Positions 43,402 through 55,376 of a DNA stretch of 64,000 nucleotides are shown here, in pieces. Location of the stretch: contig JADDOH010001982.1 of the NCBI GenBank assembly GCA_016648135.1, positions 1 through 64,000 on the forward strand, in the 5' to 3' direction. The notes under the pieces were generated by a model that was given only the letters and a program-made list of their open reading frames with translations, did no database searches and was not told the origin of the DNA. The DNA comes from Agrypnia vestita. Lineage: Eukaryota; Arthropoda; Insecta; Trichoptera; Phryganeidae. The translations under genes were made by a program, and so were the position numbers. The first letter of the stretch is position 1; each line of letters begins with the position of its first letter.

Positions 43402-46375
43402 TATAATTGCATTAATTGTTATATAATATAGGGGGAAATTAGTGAGCGATAGTTTGTATTTTTTTTTTTGGTGACGGGTACGTAATAAATAAACATTGAC
43501 GAAATATTGCTACATCTTTTCTAACAGAAAACTGCACGCAAGTACATAGCCGACACGGATTCGCGGCTTTAATTCGGGGCCCTGGAAAATCCAGGTGGAA
43601 GACCTCGCCTCCCCGAGCGAGTCGGGAGAACATAATCCGATAGGTGTGTATATACAGGTAGAAAGCTTTTAACTTCAGCGGAGTATTTTTGGAATAAACC
43701 ATTTTTTACAACATCGAAAGCTTCTAGTAACGGGTCGGAAGTATCATCGTGCCGACGCTCGCGAAGGCTAAGCGAGAACTATCTCGTTCCTGGATATTCA
43801 GGTTGGTCCGCAAAATAGTGACAAATCAGAAATCCAAGTACCAACACATATGTTTTATGGAAACGTGTTTACACAATAGAAAGATAAAATATTACCAAAA
43901 ACATGCCACTACGAAGATGTTCACTAGGTCAATATTAAGAACACAGTGTAAAGAAATGAATTTAATATAAAAAAAATTATATACACATTCGATCGATTTA
44001 TGATTTTTTCATTACACGGATTATCAACAGAGCGTTAATAACTCCGCTAGATGGTAGGGTATATCCCAAATCTCTGGATACTTAATAAAAGACAAGTAGA
44101 ACGTGGTTTTTTCCAGATCATTTTCATATACTTTGCTTCGACCGACGTTAACGAAACTCTGTGCTAACTGCAAACTAGTTAGTAGAAGAGAGAGCGATAG
44201 CTTGTACTCTCCCCTTTTGTAGCCGCGCCTTTTTGTACTCTCATTAAAGTGGCCGGCCTGAATACATCACAGAAAACATAGTGAAATATTATAGAAGTAT
44301 ATGAGAAAACTTTTTATTGCAGTTACAGTAATTAATTATATAATATTTCCAGAAAGTATACATCGTTTTATGGTTGAGAAATTAGAAACACTAAAAATAA
44401 AATTTAAAATTGTGTTATGAAAATTTTTAACAAGTTATTTATTTTTTTATGAGGAATTATACGAGACATACATCACCGCACTAGTATGTATTTAAAAAAA
44501 AACGAATCTTCGATTTAGTCCGCCTTGAAAGCATGATTTTTTTTGTCGATTCGAGGTCAAAGAAACAGAATTTAAATGTACGTTACAAATTGAATTTAGA
44601 TAGTATATCATAATCAAGTACTACACATCAAAAAGACGGTTAAGTACGTTTATTAAATTTAGCTTTAAAAAAAAAACTTAACAAATAAAAAATGAACTTT
44701 CCGACAATGTTAGAGTTGTGATGAATATATCCTGGTTAGCTTTACTGGGTGAGATATCGTTGTCGTAATTAACCATTTAGGTGAAGGAGAGAAACAGCCT
44801 AGATTGGTATTGTAAAACTTAACGAGAAATAGGCTTGCACGGGTCGGACAGAGTTGTGGGAAGGATATTTGAGAAAGTATTGAGAGGGTGTCTGTCTAGT
44901 CTGAAATGAATTATTTATTATAGTGTCGTTGGGTCCCTTATTTTTCTAAGAGATTAGGTGAATTCGCTCGAGTCTCTTATCGTTTGTAATCTTGTGAAAT
45001 ATATATTTCTGAATTTTTTTAAAATTCTTTTCTCAGTTGATACTGAAAAAGTAATATATATTAGTATAGGCAAAATTTTCCTGGTTCCCGCGGCTTATGC
45101 CACAAAGATTTTTTGTAGTAAAACCTTGATAACAGTGTCATCAGCTGATCAGGTAAAATGGGGGAACAGCGTGATAATAAAAAATATCGTTGATATAATA
45201 GTATAGCATTGTAGCAAACATATTATTAACATTATAAGGATGTCATTAGGGTTAAAACCTTCGTGTATTATAAAATAAAATAAATTTAGTTAACCACCAC
45301 AAAAATCTAAATATATAAAAAATACATAATAAAAATACTTGTGTACATTGAGCTTCCAAGGGCATTTATGTGCATCTACATATTCGTTTGTACATTTAAA
45401 ATGCGATAAAATGAGACAAATCAATTAAAATATAGACATAGGCTATCACGACACCGTTAACTCTTTTTAAAGATCCATTTATAGCAAAGAATGAATCAGT
45501 CTGCTTGACTTTTAGCTATTAAAAATATCTTTCGAGCACTTGAACTTTTCTTTTGCAATTTCGAAACTTGCATTTTTATAAAGAATTTGCACTTTTATAA
45601 AGAAGAACGTAAAACATTATTCATACGTAGCTGTGACAATTTTCACTTTGTGCTGCACAAACAAGCACAAAAATGCTTATTTATTTTCCGTAAAAGAATT
45701 TTTCAAAGCTATCCGCAGTACGTGAAGGCTTCATAGGTATATAGAAATATAATAGCTCGTGACTGTGAATTTTATTAACATTTATTGAAAATAATCCCAA
45801 GATACGAATTTTTAAAAATTTAAATTTACCTTAAATGTAATGTACAGTGGCAATACCACCCAAGAAACGGTCTTTAAAAATAAAATTGAAAATTAATTTA
45901 AATTAGCACTAATCCAAATTTTGTGCTCCTCGGTATATTTTGTTGGTACTGTAGTTTTATGAAGAGCAGTCCTCTCATCACCGAGTGACAGATCACAACT
46001 ATCAGCATCATGTGTCATTGTTTTGTTGGTGGTGGTTTAAGCTATTGTAATATTTATGTGTAGGTGTAAAACCATCCGGTGTTATATTGTGTTGTAGATA
46101 ATGCAAGTTTTTGTATTATATAAGAAATACATGATGAGAGGGATGTTTCTTTTGAAACTGCAAAGATATAAAATTAAGTCATATATATGTAATACTTAAG
46201 TTAGTGAAAATTAAAATACTAATTTTGCGCCAAAAATAACTGCCATATCAATGTAAAAACGAATCATTTCAAAATAGAGGAGTTTTTACAAAATCTAAAA
46301 TAATTTTTGATAATCACGTTCTCTAAATGGCAACGACTTACATTAATTTCGACACTGAAGAAACTACAGAAAAAA
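43402..46375. other. Long stretch with one GC-rich patch, no recognised gene
   Basis: A patch at 43,540-43,760 is GC-richer (agacctcgcctccccgagcg) with an 87-codon minus frame and a 73-codon plus frame, neither recognisable. The rest is A/T-rich. A motif-like duplicate (tttttataaagaatttgcac) lies at 45,574-45,600. Confidence 0.4.
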
Positions 46376-46665
46376 TCTTAATATAATAATTTATATATCT
46401 GTCCGTCTGTATGTCCGTTAATTCGTAACTGCTGGAATTAAAACTTTAGATAATTAGAGTGTGTCACACAATCAGCGCACGGCTCAAGCAACACGCAAAA
46501 GTCGAAATTACAGTCTTGAGATTTATATACTATTTTAGTATACTTAGTTTTAGGTTTATGCGAATAGTCATTTAAAAAAAAACAAATGGTTTTCTTTTCA
46601 TGAGTTTCCAGCTTCAAAGTCCTGCAATTATTATGTCCCGTGATTTTTCACGGGTGTGTGGCTAG
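46376..46665 (+). mobile_element. Non-autonomous Helitron, full length
   Basis: Starts A|TCTTAATATAATAATTTA and ends with a clean hairpin CCCGTGATTTTTCACGGG, a 7-base spacer and CTAG. The base after CTAG, seen beyond the hAT insertion at 49,368, is T, as expected for Helitron insertion between A and T. Its terminal GTGGCTAG became the 8-bp target of the adjacent hAT element. Confidence 0.78.
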
Positions 46666-46795
46666 CAAGGGCGGATCCAGCTTTGGCGCCAGGGGGAGGT
46701 CACATGAAAACGCTTAGTTGAAATAAATTAAGTATTTCAAGAGACAAACGGTCCTGTAAGTCACTTATTATTGAATCCAGAAGAGGGATTTATAT

Positions 46796-48955
46796 TAGGG
46801 CGTCCCGTCCATGTATGAGAAAAAAAAATTTGAGCTACACAATCACAAGAGGTATCAAAATTTGCGCAATTTTACACAAATTGCGAAAAAGGTAACAAAA
46901 AATAGAATTGTTTGTCATCTTGAGGGCTCTACCGAGCTTTGAAGTTTTGTAAATTTTACGTTTTTATAGAATTAAACCGTTTGCCTAAAATAATAAAAAA
47001 AATTAAGTTTAAAAGGTATTTTAGTATTGAAATTAATGAAACAAAGCACAAGAAAATAAAATAAACAAAATATAGATGACAAAAATCAATGACAAAAACT
47101 AAAAATTTAAACTTATTTTTGTGCCCAAAATTTAGCATTTCTGCTCGAGATTGCATCCTGGTTCTAATATATTTGCGTCTGTTATATTCTCTAGGACCCG
47201 AAGTGCAACCATCTAAAATCAAGAATAAATGACGAAGGGGTAAGCATACAAACACACCATTGTAACGGTCTCTGCAAATACTCCTCTAAATATTGAATCA
47301 CGCCACCCTTCCAATTGGTTTTAATTGCAGTTCCATCATATTCAACGCAAATCACGTCATCTTAATTCCAACCTCGACCCTCTACTAAAGTTGTGATCGA
47401 AGTAAGAATTCCTTTGCAGTGCCACGTCTTTCGGTATTGTGTATCCCAAATAAATTTATCCAGGCTGTGCTAAAATTGAGATGTGGTCTTCTAAAACTTC
47501 TTTGCGATGGTTTTTTCGTCTATCAAAGTAAATGCTTTTTATAACAATACCTCCAATATCTTTTGAAGCTTCCGGGCTTTAGATACATCTTTGTAGATCA
47601 TATTTTTATCAATAACCAGAGTTAAATCTTCGGTAGAAACCAAGCCGACGTCAGTCAAAACCGCAGAAGCAACAGCAGCAGCAGATTGCGTGGATAAACC
47701 GTATCTATCACAGATTTTAGCAACTGTCGGCAAAGGCAATGTATTCCAATTTGCCGTTGAAGTCAATGGTGTCTCTGTCGATGGCGAGTTTGTCGGGGAT
47801 GACTCTGTTATCGGATACGTTTCTGGGGAAGATTCACGCACTGAATCTTTATCACAATTTGCTGAGACATAATCGGTTTCTTGAGTAAAACACGAATTTT
47901 TGTTACCCTTATTGACTCTAAAATTTATCTCTGCTGTCGTTTAATTAATTTAGCCGTTTCTTTCTTATCAAAACCGCTTATAACCATTTTCCTAACATTT
48001 ATTTGATCCAACAAAAACTTCTCTCATTGATGTAAACTTTCTTAGGTTTTAGACACGAACAAGATTCAAATGAAGTGCATTTAAAAGCGGAAACGTCAAA
48101 AAGTTTCGCAGATGACTAAAAAACATTTCAGTTTATTTTCAAAACTACATTTCGTTTGTTTTTGGGGTGTCTTTTCAAATTGAGATACTTTTCGAAATTG
48201 GATTTCACTAATTAAATAACTCGTTCTTTAGTTGGAATCGAAGTTTTGGTCCAAATATTGTTGATCTCTTCGGAAACAATCACATATATATCTGATTTGG
48301 ATGGATCTTTTCAATTATACGTGAATTTCAGGTCGTTCTTAACAAATAAAATAAATTAAATGACGTCCCTTATAGTTGGTAGCTGCTGATTGTCAAGTTC
48401 TTTGTATGGTCCGAACATAGCATAAGTAGTCTGACTACGCCTCGAAATTCTTATTTAAAAATCACAAAGTCCGCTTTTACTACTGTAACAATGGTACTTT
48501 TATGGCATAAAAATTATTTTGGCTGCGAAGAAAACACTTGCGAGTCAAGTCAAGAAAGTCCTCAAAACAAGTTCAAACTTGAGGGTATTTGCAGGTTGAA
48601 ACCTAACAAATTCGAAGTTGCTGGTAACTAAAGTATTGTTATTTTATATTATATATGGTATATATATATATATATATGGTAATTAAAGTATTGTTGCATG
48701 CAAATCAAAACGTCATGTATGATTTACACCTAAATAGAATAAAAAGTAAATATTTTTTTGTATTTTGATCAGGAGCCAAAATTGAGATATGACCATAAAA
48801 ATGACAATTTTTCAAAACTTTGTAGATCGATAGAACTCTATAGATATAGTTTTATTTTATTTTTAAAATTATTTTGGTAATTTACGCTCAATTACGCAAG
48901 TTTTGAGAGGTCTTGTGTTAAGATAAGTCAAAAAAAAATTTATCGGGACAGCCAA
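46796..48955 (-). mobile_element. Unnamed DNA transposon nested in the hAT element
   Basis: The ends TAGGGCGTCCCG and TTGGCTGTCCCG (reverse complement of the right end) form short imperfect TIRs. Flanks atttatat (46,788-46,795) and atgtatat (48,956-48,963) form an 8-bp target duplication with one mismatch. Removing this 2,160-bp block rejoins the hAT transposase reading. It encodes its own, different protein on the minus strand. Confidence 0.72.
46960..48620 (-). pseudogene. Transposase-like protein of an insect TE family I cannot name
   Basis: Minus-strand fragments, in order, read PTIRD-type start near 48,400, IWTKTSIP-like and RVI-LV near 48,250, a C/K-rich part, KVYINE-SFLLDQ near 48,040, then (47,870-47,540) LPLPTVAKICDRYGLSTQSA and AAVASAVLTDVGLVSTEDLT. 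These are followed by DHISILAQPG, IPKDGTAKGILTSITTLVEG, CVEYDGTAIKTNWKGGVIQY and RPLQWCVC (47,270-47,480). The domain order (ICDRYG-S-AAA-ASAVL-D-G, DGTA, GGVI, RPLQW-VC) recurs in many uncharacterised proteins of aphids, cnidarians and other animals that I recognise as mobile-element proteins. I do not know a superfamily name. This copy has many stops and frameshifts. Confidence 0.6.
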
Positions 48956-48963
48956 ATGTATAT

Positions 48964-49230
48964 GGCTCTGCGGAAATACTCTTCAGCAGATTGAGCAGGT
49001 TGGTTATTGGCCCTATGTATTTGTCTTGACACTATTCTGGGACATTTAATTTCTACATCTAGCTGCTCAGCTACTTCTTTAGCCTCTTCAAAAATCTGTC
49101 GGTAAATTACGTCCGCATTTTCTCTTTTATTTTGTAGAACACTTATCAGTATCATTAATAGCGTCCGCAGCTTTTTTAAAATCAATCGAGTTCGATTGCA
49201 GTATTCTGCTTAAAGATACAGTAGTACCTG
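48964..49230 (-). pseudogene. hAT transposase fragment (DUF4371 / 52 kDa-repressor-like type)
   Basis: The minus frame reads ILQSNSIDFKKAADAIND, shifts frame, then VLQNKRENADVIYRQIFEEA, LDVEIKCPRIVSRQIHRANN and AEEYFRRAIYI, where the nested element begins. The reading resumes beyond the nested element at 46,787-46,740 as IPLLDSIISDLQDRLSLEI. The phrase MPRIV-RQ-HRAN followed by DYxR-x-IFIPYLDS is diagnostic of this hAT group. Only the middle of the protein is present. Confidence 0.75.
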
Positions 49231-49599
49231 AAAAATAAAAAAGTTAGTAAGTGACTGAATGTGAGTATGAGTATTTTAATTAGTGGTCCACCTAGGTCCT
49301 GGACCCAGCCCAGGGGGGGGATCATGACCCCCATGACCCCCCCCCTGGATCCACGCTTGGTGGCTAGTCACAAACTACTTAATATTTTTACGAATAAATA
49401 TGATTATCAGGCTCACTTTCAATTAATTATTTTTATTTCCAACTTATCCGTGTATACATTTTTTCGTCTCCTATTAATGAAAAATTCTGATTCTCGAGAG
49501 TGAAACACGAATAGTAAAATATAAAATTATAATTAAACTTACGAAGAGATAACATAGTTTATGTTTTTCACTCAATTTAATGATCATGATAATTAAAAT

Positions 49600-51505
49600 T
49601 CTCCAGCGTTGCTACAGAATAGATAGCACTTCATTCATGTTACTATACTTTTTGGGTCGCAATCATAGGATTAGTCTGCAACAAGCACTCGATTTCTCCT
49701 CTCCTCTCTGTCAAATGGCAGCCTTTTCATTGCTTGGTAGGTGCTACAGCGCACATCTCCGATAATCTGATCTACATAGCTTAATCTCGGGCAGCCTCTA
49801 CGATTGTTGCCTTCAACATTTTCCTTGGCGATGGTTAAAAGCAGGCCCGGATTCCTGTATGTATTATGGGCTATCCAAATTGCTCCATGTTGGGCGATTC
49901 TGTTCAGGAGCCGCCTCTTTTCACCCACCCTGCCCAACACCTCGTCATTTTGGATATGTTTTGACCAATAGATCCTCGCTATGCCCCTGTAGCGCAAAGG
50001 CCGCTAGTCTCCCGGACATGCTCTGGCCGATGGTCCATGTTTCGCTGCCATACATCAGAACACTCCAGACAAGAGTTTTAATCAAGTTCTTCCTAACCTT
50101 TATATCAATGTTGGGGGATTCAAGGATCTTGAATTTTTTGTTGAAGGCGACTCTTGCTTGTTGTATTTTGTTTATGATGTCTGCCTCTGAGCGGCCATCT
50201 TGGGAAATTCTGCTACCAAAATATGTGAATTATTTCATTTGTTTGATATCGACGCCACTCAAAACAAAATTTATCGACACCTCTTCTCTTCCAACAACTA
50301 TGCACTTTGTTTTGTCTTTGTTTATTTTCATGGTGTATTTATATGCCAAAACATTTTCCATCTTTCTCAGAGCCTCGTTCAATTTTTTCCGACTCCGCAA
50401 GCAGTGCAAAATTGTCGGCATATCTAATCATATCAATTTTTTGTCCTTGGATTCTCACGCCGGGCCAATCTCTCATTTCTTCTCTCACCTCGTCGAAAGC
50501 CTGTTGTACGTAACAATTGAACAATGCTGGTGACATCGAGCAACCCTGTTTTACTTCCTGGCCAACACTTGCCTCATCACTGCTGTCTCCATGTATATCT
50601 CCATACAGCGGTTTCATTTTTTTATAAGCTCCATATTTCTATCGCATATCTTTGAAGCTTAACCCTATTTTGTTGAGCACATTAAAAAGCTGCTTCCAGT
50701 TTACCTTGTCAAAGGCTTTTTTCAGGTCTATAAAAGCCGCATGTGTGACTTTGTTTTTCCTTATTCGTTTTTCTTGTATTCTTAGACTTAGAGTTTTAGA
50801 CTAAGAATTGCGTCTCTTGTATCTGTTCCCCTTCTAAAGCCAAATTGATCATCCGAAGGTACACCTTCAATCTTCGTTTCCACTCTTTTCATAATTATGT
50901 TTGTCAGTACCTTTGATGCATGAGATATCAGACTTGCAGTTCTGTGTTACTCGCGTTTAGTTGTACCAGGTTTCTTTGGTAGTGTTTTTATTAGGCATTT
51001 AGGGAAATCCTTAGGTATTTCTCCTGTATCATATATTTTGCAGACAAGTGTCAAGTGTGCCGCTGCCTGCATTTTTAAGCAGTTGTGATGAAATATTATC
51101 TATTCCTGGTGTTTTATTATCTTTCAATCTTGAGATGACATCATAAAATTCACTTCTCAAAATAGCATCTCCATTGTTTTCTGAATGCGATTCTGTTTCT
51201 ACAGCATCATTCTTTGTAATTTTATTCTCTCCTTTGTAGAGTTCTTCCAGATATACTTTCCATTTTTGTACAATATATTCGACTTCGAAAAGGGGTTTTC
51301 CGATTCGTCTTCTATTGTTCCACCGTGGGTCAGCCTAAAATCTTCAGTCCACATATCACCAGGCTTAGGCCATTTCATTTCTGCGATTCCCAAGGCGTTT
51401 AATTTCATCTTTCTCATCTCTTCTTTCAGATTGTCTATCTTACTGTTTTGCAGTAAAGTTCTCACGTTCCAGGTAGCGTAACGTCCATATCTCTTATTAT
51501 TCATC
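49600..51505 (-). mobile_element. RTE-like LINE with internal deletion
   Basis: The minus strand encodes the start of an endonuclease (RYATWNVRTLLQNSKIDNL, GIAEMKWPKPGDMWTEDF; 51,490-51,320). It passes abruptly into the connector (QKWKVYLEELYKGE) and the RT: NKTPGIDNISSQLLKNAG, DDQFGFRRGTDTRDAI (about 50,850), QEVKQGCSMSPALFNCYVQQ and IDMIRYADNFALLAESE (50,440-50,390). It ends with a long C-terminus finishing STYQAMKRLPFD near 49,710. Most of the endonuclease is deleted, the catalytic YADD reads YADN, and frameshifts are frequent. Many insect proteins named craniofacial development protein 2-like are copies of this kind of LINE. Confidence 0.85.
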
Positions 51506-52054
51506 TAGTCCCGAAGAACCGTGTATTAAGAGTTTACGCATTTCGAGACATCTAATCTCTTTCTCATATGGTCAGCCGAAATACGATCCACTGTCGACTC
51601 CCATTCTAATATCGCTCGCTTAGAAATGCGACTGTTCCTCGAGCATGACTATAAAACCGATAATAATTCAAATATTCGGCTAGAATTTTTTGTTCCCCGT
51701 ATAATTCGTGCCCTAAAATGGTTCGAATATTACCGGATCAGTGTAAAAAAACGCGAGCGGAAATAAACAGAGGCGTATCACCAATAAAACCATTTCCGTC
51801 CGTCGGTACACATTTTTGGCGCCCGTAAACCTGACTGGTCCGATATAAAGCCGCCATTACCAGATGTGGCAAACAAAACACAGACATGTGGTCAATTGAT
51901 ACATTTTATCAGTTTTATTTTTTCCTTCGTGGAAAACTATTACTCGGAACTATAAAAATGTGGGTTGAAATATAGCGCCATGAATGTAGGGTTTTAGAAT
52001 GCAGGATAGAGAGAAATGTATTTCAGCGTGATTTATTACGCTGGTGTAATAACA
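51506..52054. other. Stretch without a recognised gene
   Basis: Moderately GC-richer than average around 51,780-51,860, with no supportable exon. Confidence 0.4.
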
Positions 52055-52450
52055 CTAGCTGTAACCCGTCAAAAATGACGGTACTTTTACATGCGAAGCG
52101 AAAGTATAAGTATTTACTTATTTATAACCGTCACCCATGAAATGATAATAACGACTTTTATCAAAATATTTGAACATTTTTTTATATTTCCCTTGCCGGC
52201 GATTGGGCGGAACATGAAATGGTTCGCGTCTTTGCTAAGTCCTATGTGTAATGCAGGCTCAGCATCGCTATCGTTGTCGCCTTTTGCTGGCCTGGGGTTC
52301 AAGCCCCATCTCTGGCCGTTTAATTTGTTTTTTAGCCTTGAATTCGAACGAAATTAAGGAAGTTACACAAAGTCACGGGGACAGACAGACGGACGGACGG
52401 ACGGACGGACAGACGGACAGACAGCGAAATTATTATATTTGATTATTAGA
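52055..52450 (-). mobile_element. Non-autonomous Helitron, second subfamily, full length
   Basis: On the minus strand it starts A|TCTAATAATCAAATATAATA, carries a (GTCC/GTCTG)n box and an internal tRNA-like stretch (B box GGTTCAAGCCC read on the plus strand at 52,298-52,308), and ends with CCGTCATTTTTGACGG and CTAG|T. Fragments of the same subfamily are at 8,830, 12,991 and 39,902. Confidence 0.75.
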
Positions 52451-52794
52451 TAAGCCAGAGAAACATACTATTTTTTTACTGTGATATATTTTTAACTAAG
52501 CTAATGGAGCTGAAGAAAATATATTTTGACAGTTTCCGGGGCCGAGGGTCAAATCCTCGACATCTCGATAACCGGGCGCGCATTTTACCGCTGGCTAAAC
52601 GTGCAACCACTTAAGAGGTTTCAAAATGCACTACCCTGGGTGCCGGAGATTTAGGTAAAAATTGGGTGATTTTTTACAAGAAAGTGATCATTTTTTTAAT
52701 TGACACTTAATAAAATATATAAAAAACTATTATTTTATTGGAAATTTTTTGAAAAAATACACAAAATGGCCGTTTCGTGCCTATTCCCATGGGG

Positions 52795-53118
52795 CTCCAC
52801 CGCCGTGAGTGAGATGCAACATCACTTTCGTGTACTTTTGTCCGAGACAGAAAATAAGAGCATGTATTTATTAAGAAATGATAAAGGTACATATCTATAA
52901 TGTAGCATATTCGATTTGAAAAAAAACGTCTTATGTAAAATTCACAGATATTTGAAAAAAAATCCATTATATTTTTTATAAACGATTGTTATTATCAAAT
53001 GACTTATCGGAATAAAAATCTGTATGCTGCATTGTAGATATTTCATTTCTAAATTTAAAAATTATTTTCTGTCTCGGACAAACGTGTGCCGGAGAATGTT
53101 GCATCTCAGTGACACTAA
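52795..53118. mobile_element. Foldback/MITE with ~110-bp arms
   Basis: The left arm (52,805-52,925: gagatgcaacatcactttcg, gtccgagacagaaaataag, atctataatgtagcata) is matched by the reverse complement of 53,003-53,118 (gagatgcaacattctccggc, gtccgagacagaaaataat, atctacaatgcagcata). The loop is A/T-rich. No target duplication was identified. Confidence 0.7.
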
Positions 53119-55026
53119 TGCAAAAGGCTTACCTAAAGTGAATGGACTCTACAGTATACCGTATCTGATAAAAATGCGTTGCTCTCAAATCACTGAATAT
53201 GCTTATTCATTTAATCAATTAGCCGTCAGGAATAAACGATTTTAATTGTCATATTTTTTAATTATTTTTTTTTTAATTACTTGAAAAATCATACAAATAA
53301 TTTAAAACATTAAAAAAACGTAAATACACAGCCAGCTTAGGAAATATTTACTGCACTAATATGGCATTAGTATTCTATGGATACCACGTGCCCTTGTGTT
53401 GTGTACCTATAATTATATAGGTACAGAAATATATATTACTGTACCTAGCTTCCCGTACAGAGTTAATCTATTTTATTATTTGGAAAAAATTGTATAGCCA
53501 ACTACAAAAAATAATTAAAAATTATAAAATAAATGTGCTTTATAATCATGTGCCCAATATTTCATCGTAAATTTCTGAATAGGGAGAACGTAATAACATG
53601 ACATACAAACATCACGGTAACTTTCCGTATCGACAGGTACCTATATGCGGAAGTATGGTTAAGCAAATATTGGATTGTTTTATTTGATACTTTTCTCGTA
53701 ATCGCCCACCGCATTATTCACGTTTATTAATCCTCTGGGGAGTGGACGTGTTTTTAATCGCACTAACTCGTACTGAAAATCGAATACAGCCTGGACCACC
53801 CCTACCTGCGATAACAAGGGTGCGGCAGTCTCCCGCACTGTGTTCGGGTAAACACCGCCCGACTAAAGTAATTAAGTTAAGTATTGCGCCCAATCGAATG
53901 GCAACAAGTAGATAGGTAAGTACGAAATACGGGGAATTATGCGAATCAGCCAAATTCGTTTTAAAAATACATACGAACTTCTGTATTCTTTTTAATTTAT
54001 TGAATCAAAAGCAAAGAAAACATTGCCTTAAACTTGACAGTTCAGAATTATTAAATATATACTCTAATGTGATTACAAGGGGTAGTTTTTATCTGGTGAA
54101 TTCAGAGATTCAGGTGATTCGGAAACAAAATACGTTTCCAATTTTAAGTTTCAATTTATTCATTCGTATTTGCTCTACTACCCAGTTTTGAGAGATTTGA
54201 ATTCTTGTATACTTGTATATATCATAAAATGATATTTAGAAAACGATTTCAAGAAATAAAAAAAGTCAAAATAAATTATTTATTTATAACGAGTCAACAC
54301 ATTTAAATACGTTTTCTCCATAAATCCTCAAAGAACACTATGTTTTCGAAATTTTGAATGAAAATGAAAAATGTGGATCGAACAACATTGCGTAATATAT
54401 TTCGACTGTTATTTGGCTATTTCAAAGCTTCATATCCCACGATGAAAATGACTATGCGAACTGAAACTAGAAAATCATGATAGAATAAGCTTTGTACAAA
54501 TGCCAGAACAAAGTTCCCACTTGACGAATAAGGCATTGGGTTTATATTGTTTGTGTGCATGTATAAAAAGTTACAAAATAAGAAAATTCATTAGATTTAA
54601 ACATAGAAAGGAAAAATGTCGCTTCCTTTAACAACAGAACCAACTGTTTGCCACCGATCGGGCAAACTTCGATTATTTCCAGTGAAGTATGCTTGCTTAC
54701 AAGTAAAAAATAAGCTATGTAAAAAATTATAAAACATGCCTTTTAGTATGAAAGGCATGAATTTCTCAAATGGGAAACTGTAATGACGTTCAACCCCACA
54801 CATTTGTTGGCGACAGGAATTTTAACAAACGTTTGTATAACATTCAAATAAATGCCAGCTCACCAAGGGTTCATACCAATAATAACAAAGAATTTTATGT
54901 CAACACGTGAAATCCGACGATTTCCCACAATTTTGCATTTATGGTTTTGATTGTGAACATGACTGGGTAATTTTGGTGCAAATTTTAGAAACATACATTC
55001 AATTCGGTTACAATTTAGGTAGATAC
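53119..55026. other. Stretch without a recognised gene
   Basis: A GC-richer patch at 53,750-53,870 has a 79-codon minus frame (GDCRTLVIAGRGGPGCIRFS) with no family match that I can name. The rest is A/T-rich. Confidence 0.4.
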
Positions 55027-55134
55027 GTTTGTTTTGACTGTTCATATTGAATAGTAGCTTGTTGGTGATTGGTGTGTCGATATGGGAGCCGTCGGCTCGC
55101 AGAACGGCCCTGGGAAAGTGGTAGGTCCCATTCA
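55027..55134 (-). CDS. Candidate upstream exon (possibly of the GPCR ectodomain)
   Basis: The minus strand reads NGTYHFPRAVLRADGSHIDT followed by PITNKLLFNMNSQNK. A taaacag acceptor lies on the 5' side and a weak gtatct donor on the 3' side. The segment is GC-richer than its flanks and has a potential N-glycosylation site (NGT), consistent with a secreted or extracellular region. It has the orientation and position expected for an ectodomain exon of the GPR158-like gene, but I cannot confirm homology, and the donor is poor. Confidence 0.35.
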
Positions 55135-55194
55135 CTGTTTATCGCATTTATTTTATATTTTCTATAGCATTGATAATTTGAGGTCACGGCGTAA

Positions 55195-55376
55195 AGAGCT
55201 TGTTAGTCTTGTGGTTAGGATTCTCGCCTCGTGATCCAAAGACCGCGGGTTCAAATCTCACTCCAGACCAGCAAGTTAGTCCTATTTTCATAGCACAACC
55301 GTTTAGCTTAGTTTTAAAATAGTAAGACTATTGATGTGACACGTATTCCGTGTTCGCATCTCTATTTTAAAAAAAA
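55195..55376 (+). mobile_element. tRNA-derived SINE with A-rich end
   Basis: A box TTAGTCTTGTGGTTAGGAT and B box GGTTCAAATCT stand 30 bp apart with tRNA-like stems. They are followed by about 100 bp of unrelated body and an A run (55,369-55,376). The tRNA part is degenerate, so this is a retroposon rather than a gene. Confidence 0.65.

Larger units (their letters stand above)
46666..49359 (-). mobile_element. hAT transposon carrying a nested insertion
   Basis: Ends CAAGGGCGGATCCAG and (reverse complement of the right end) CAAGCGTGGATCCAG. Both ends are flanked by the exact 8-bp duplication GTGGCTAG (46,658-46,665 and 49,360-49,367), the hallmark target size of hAT. The transposase remnant is on the minus strand and is split by a second element. 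Total length without the nested element is about 530 bp, so this was already a deletion derivative. Confidence 0.88.

Noticed and set aside
49859..50533. 224-codon plus-strand open frame
   Set aside because: It is the antisense shadow of the RTE-like LINE reverse transcriptase, whose motifs are clear on the minus strand.
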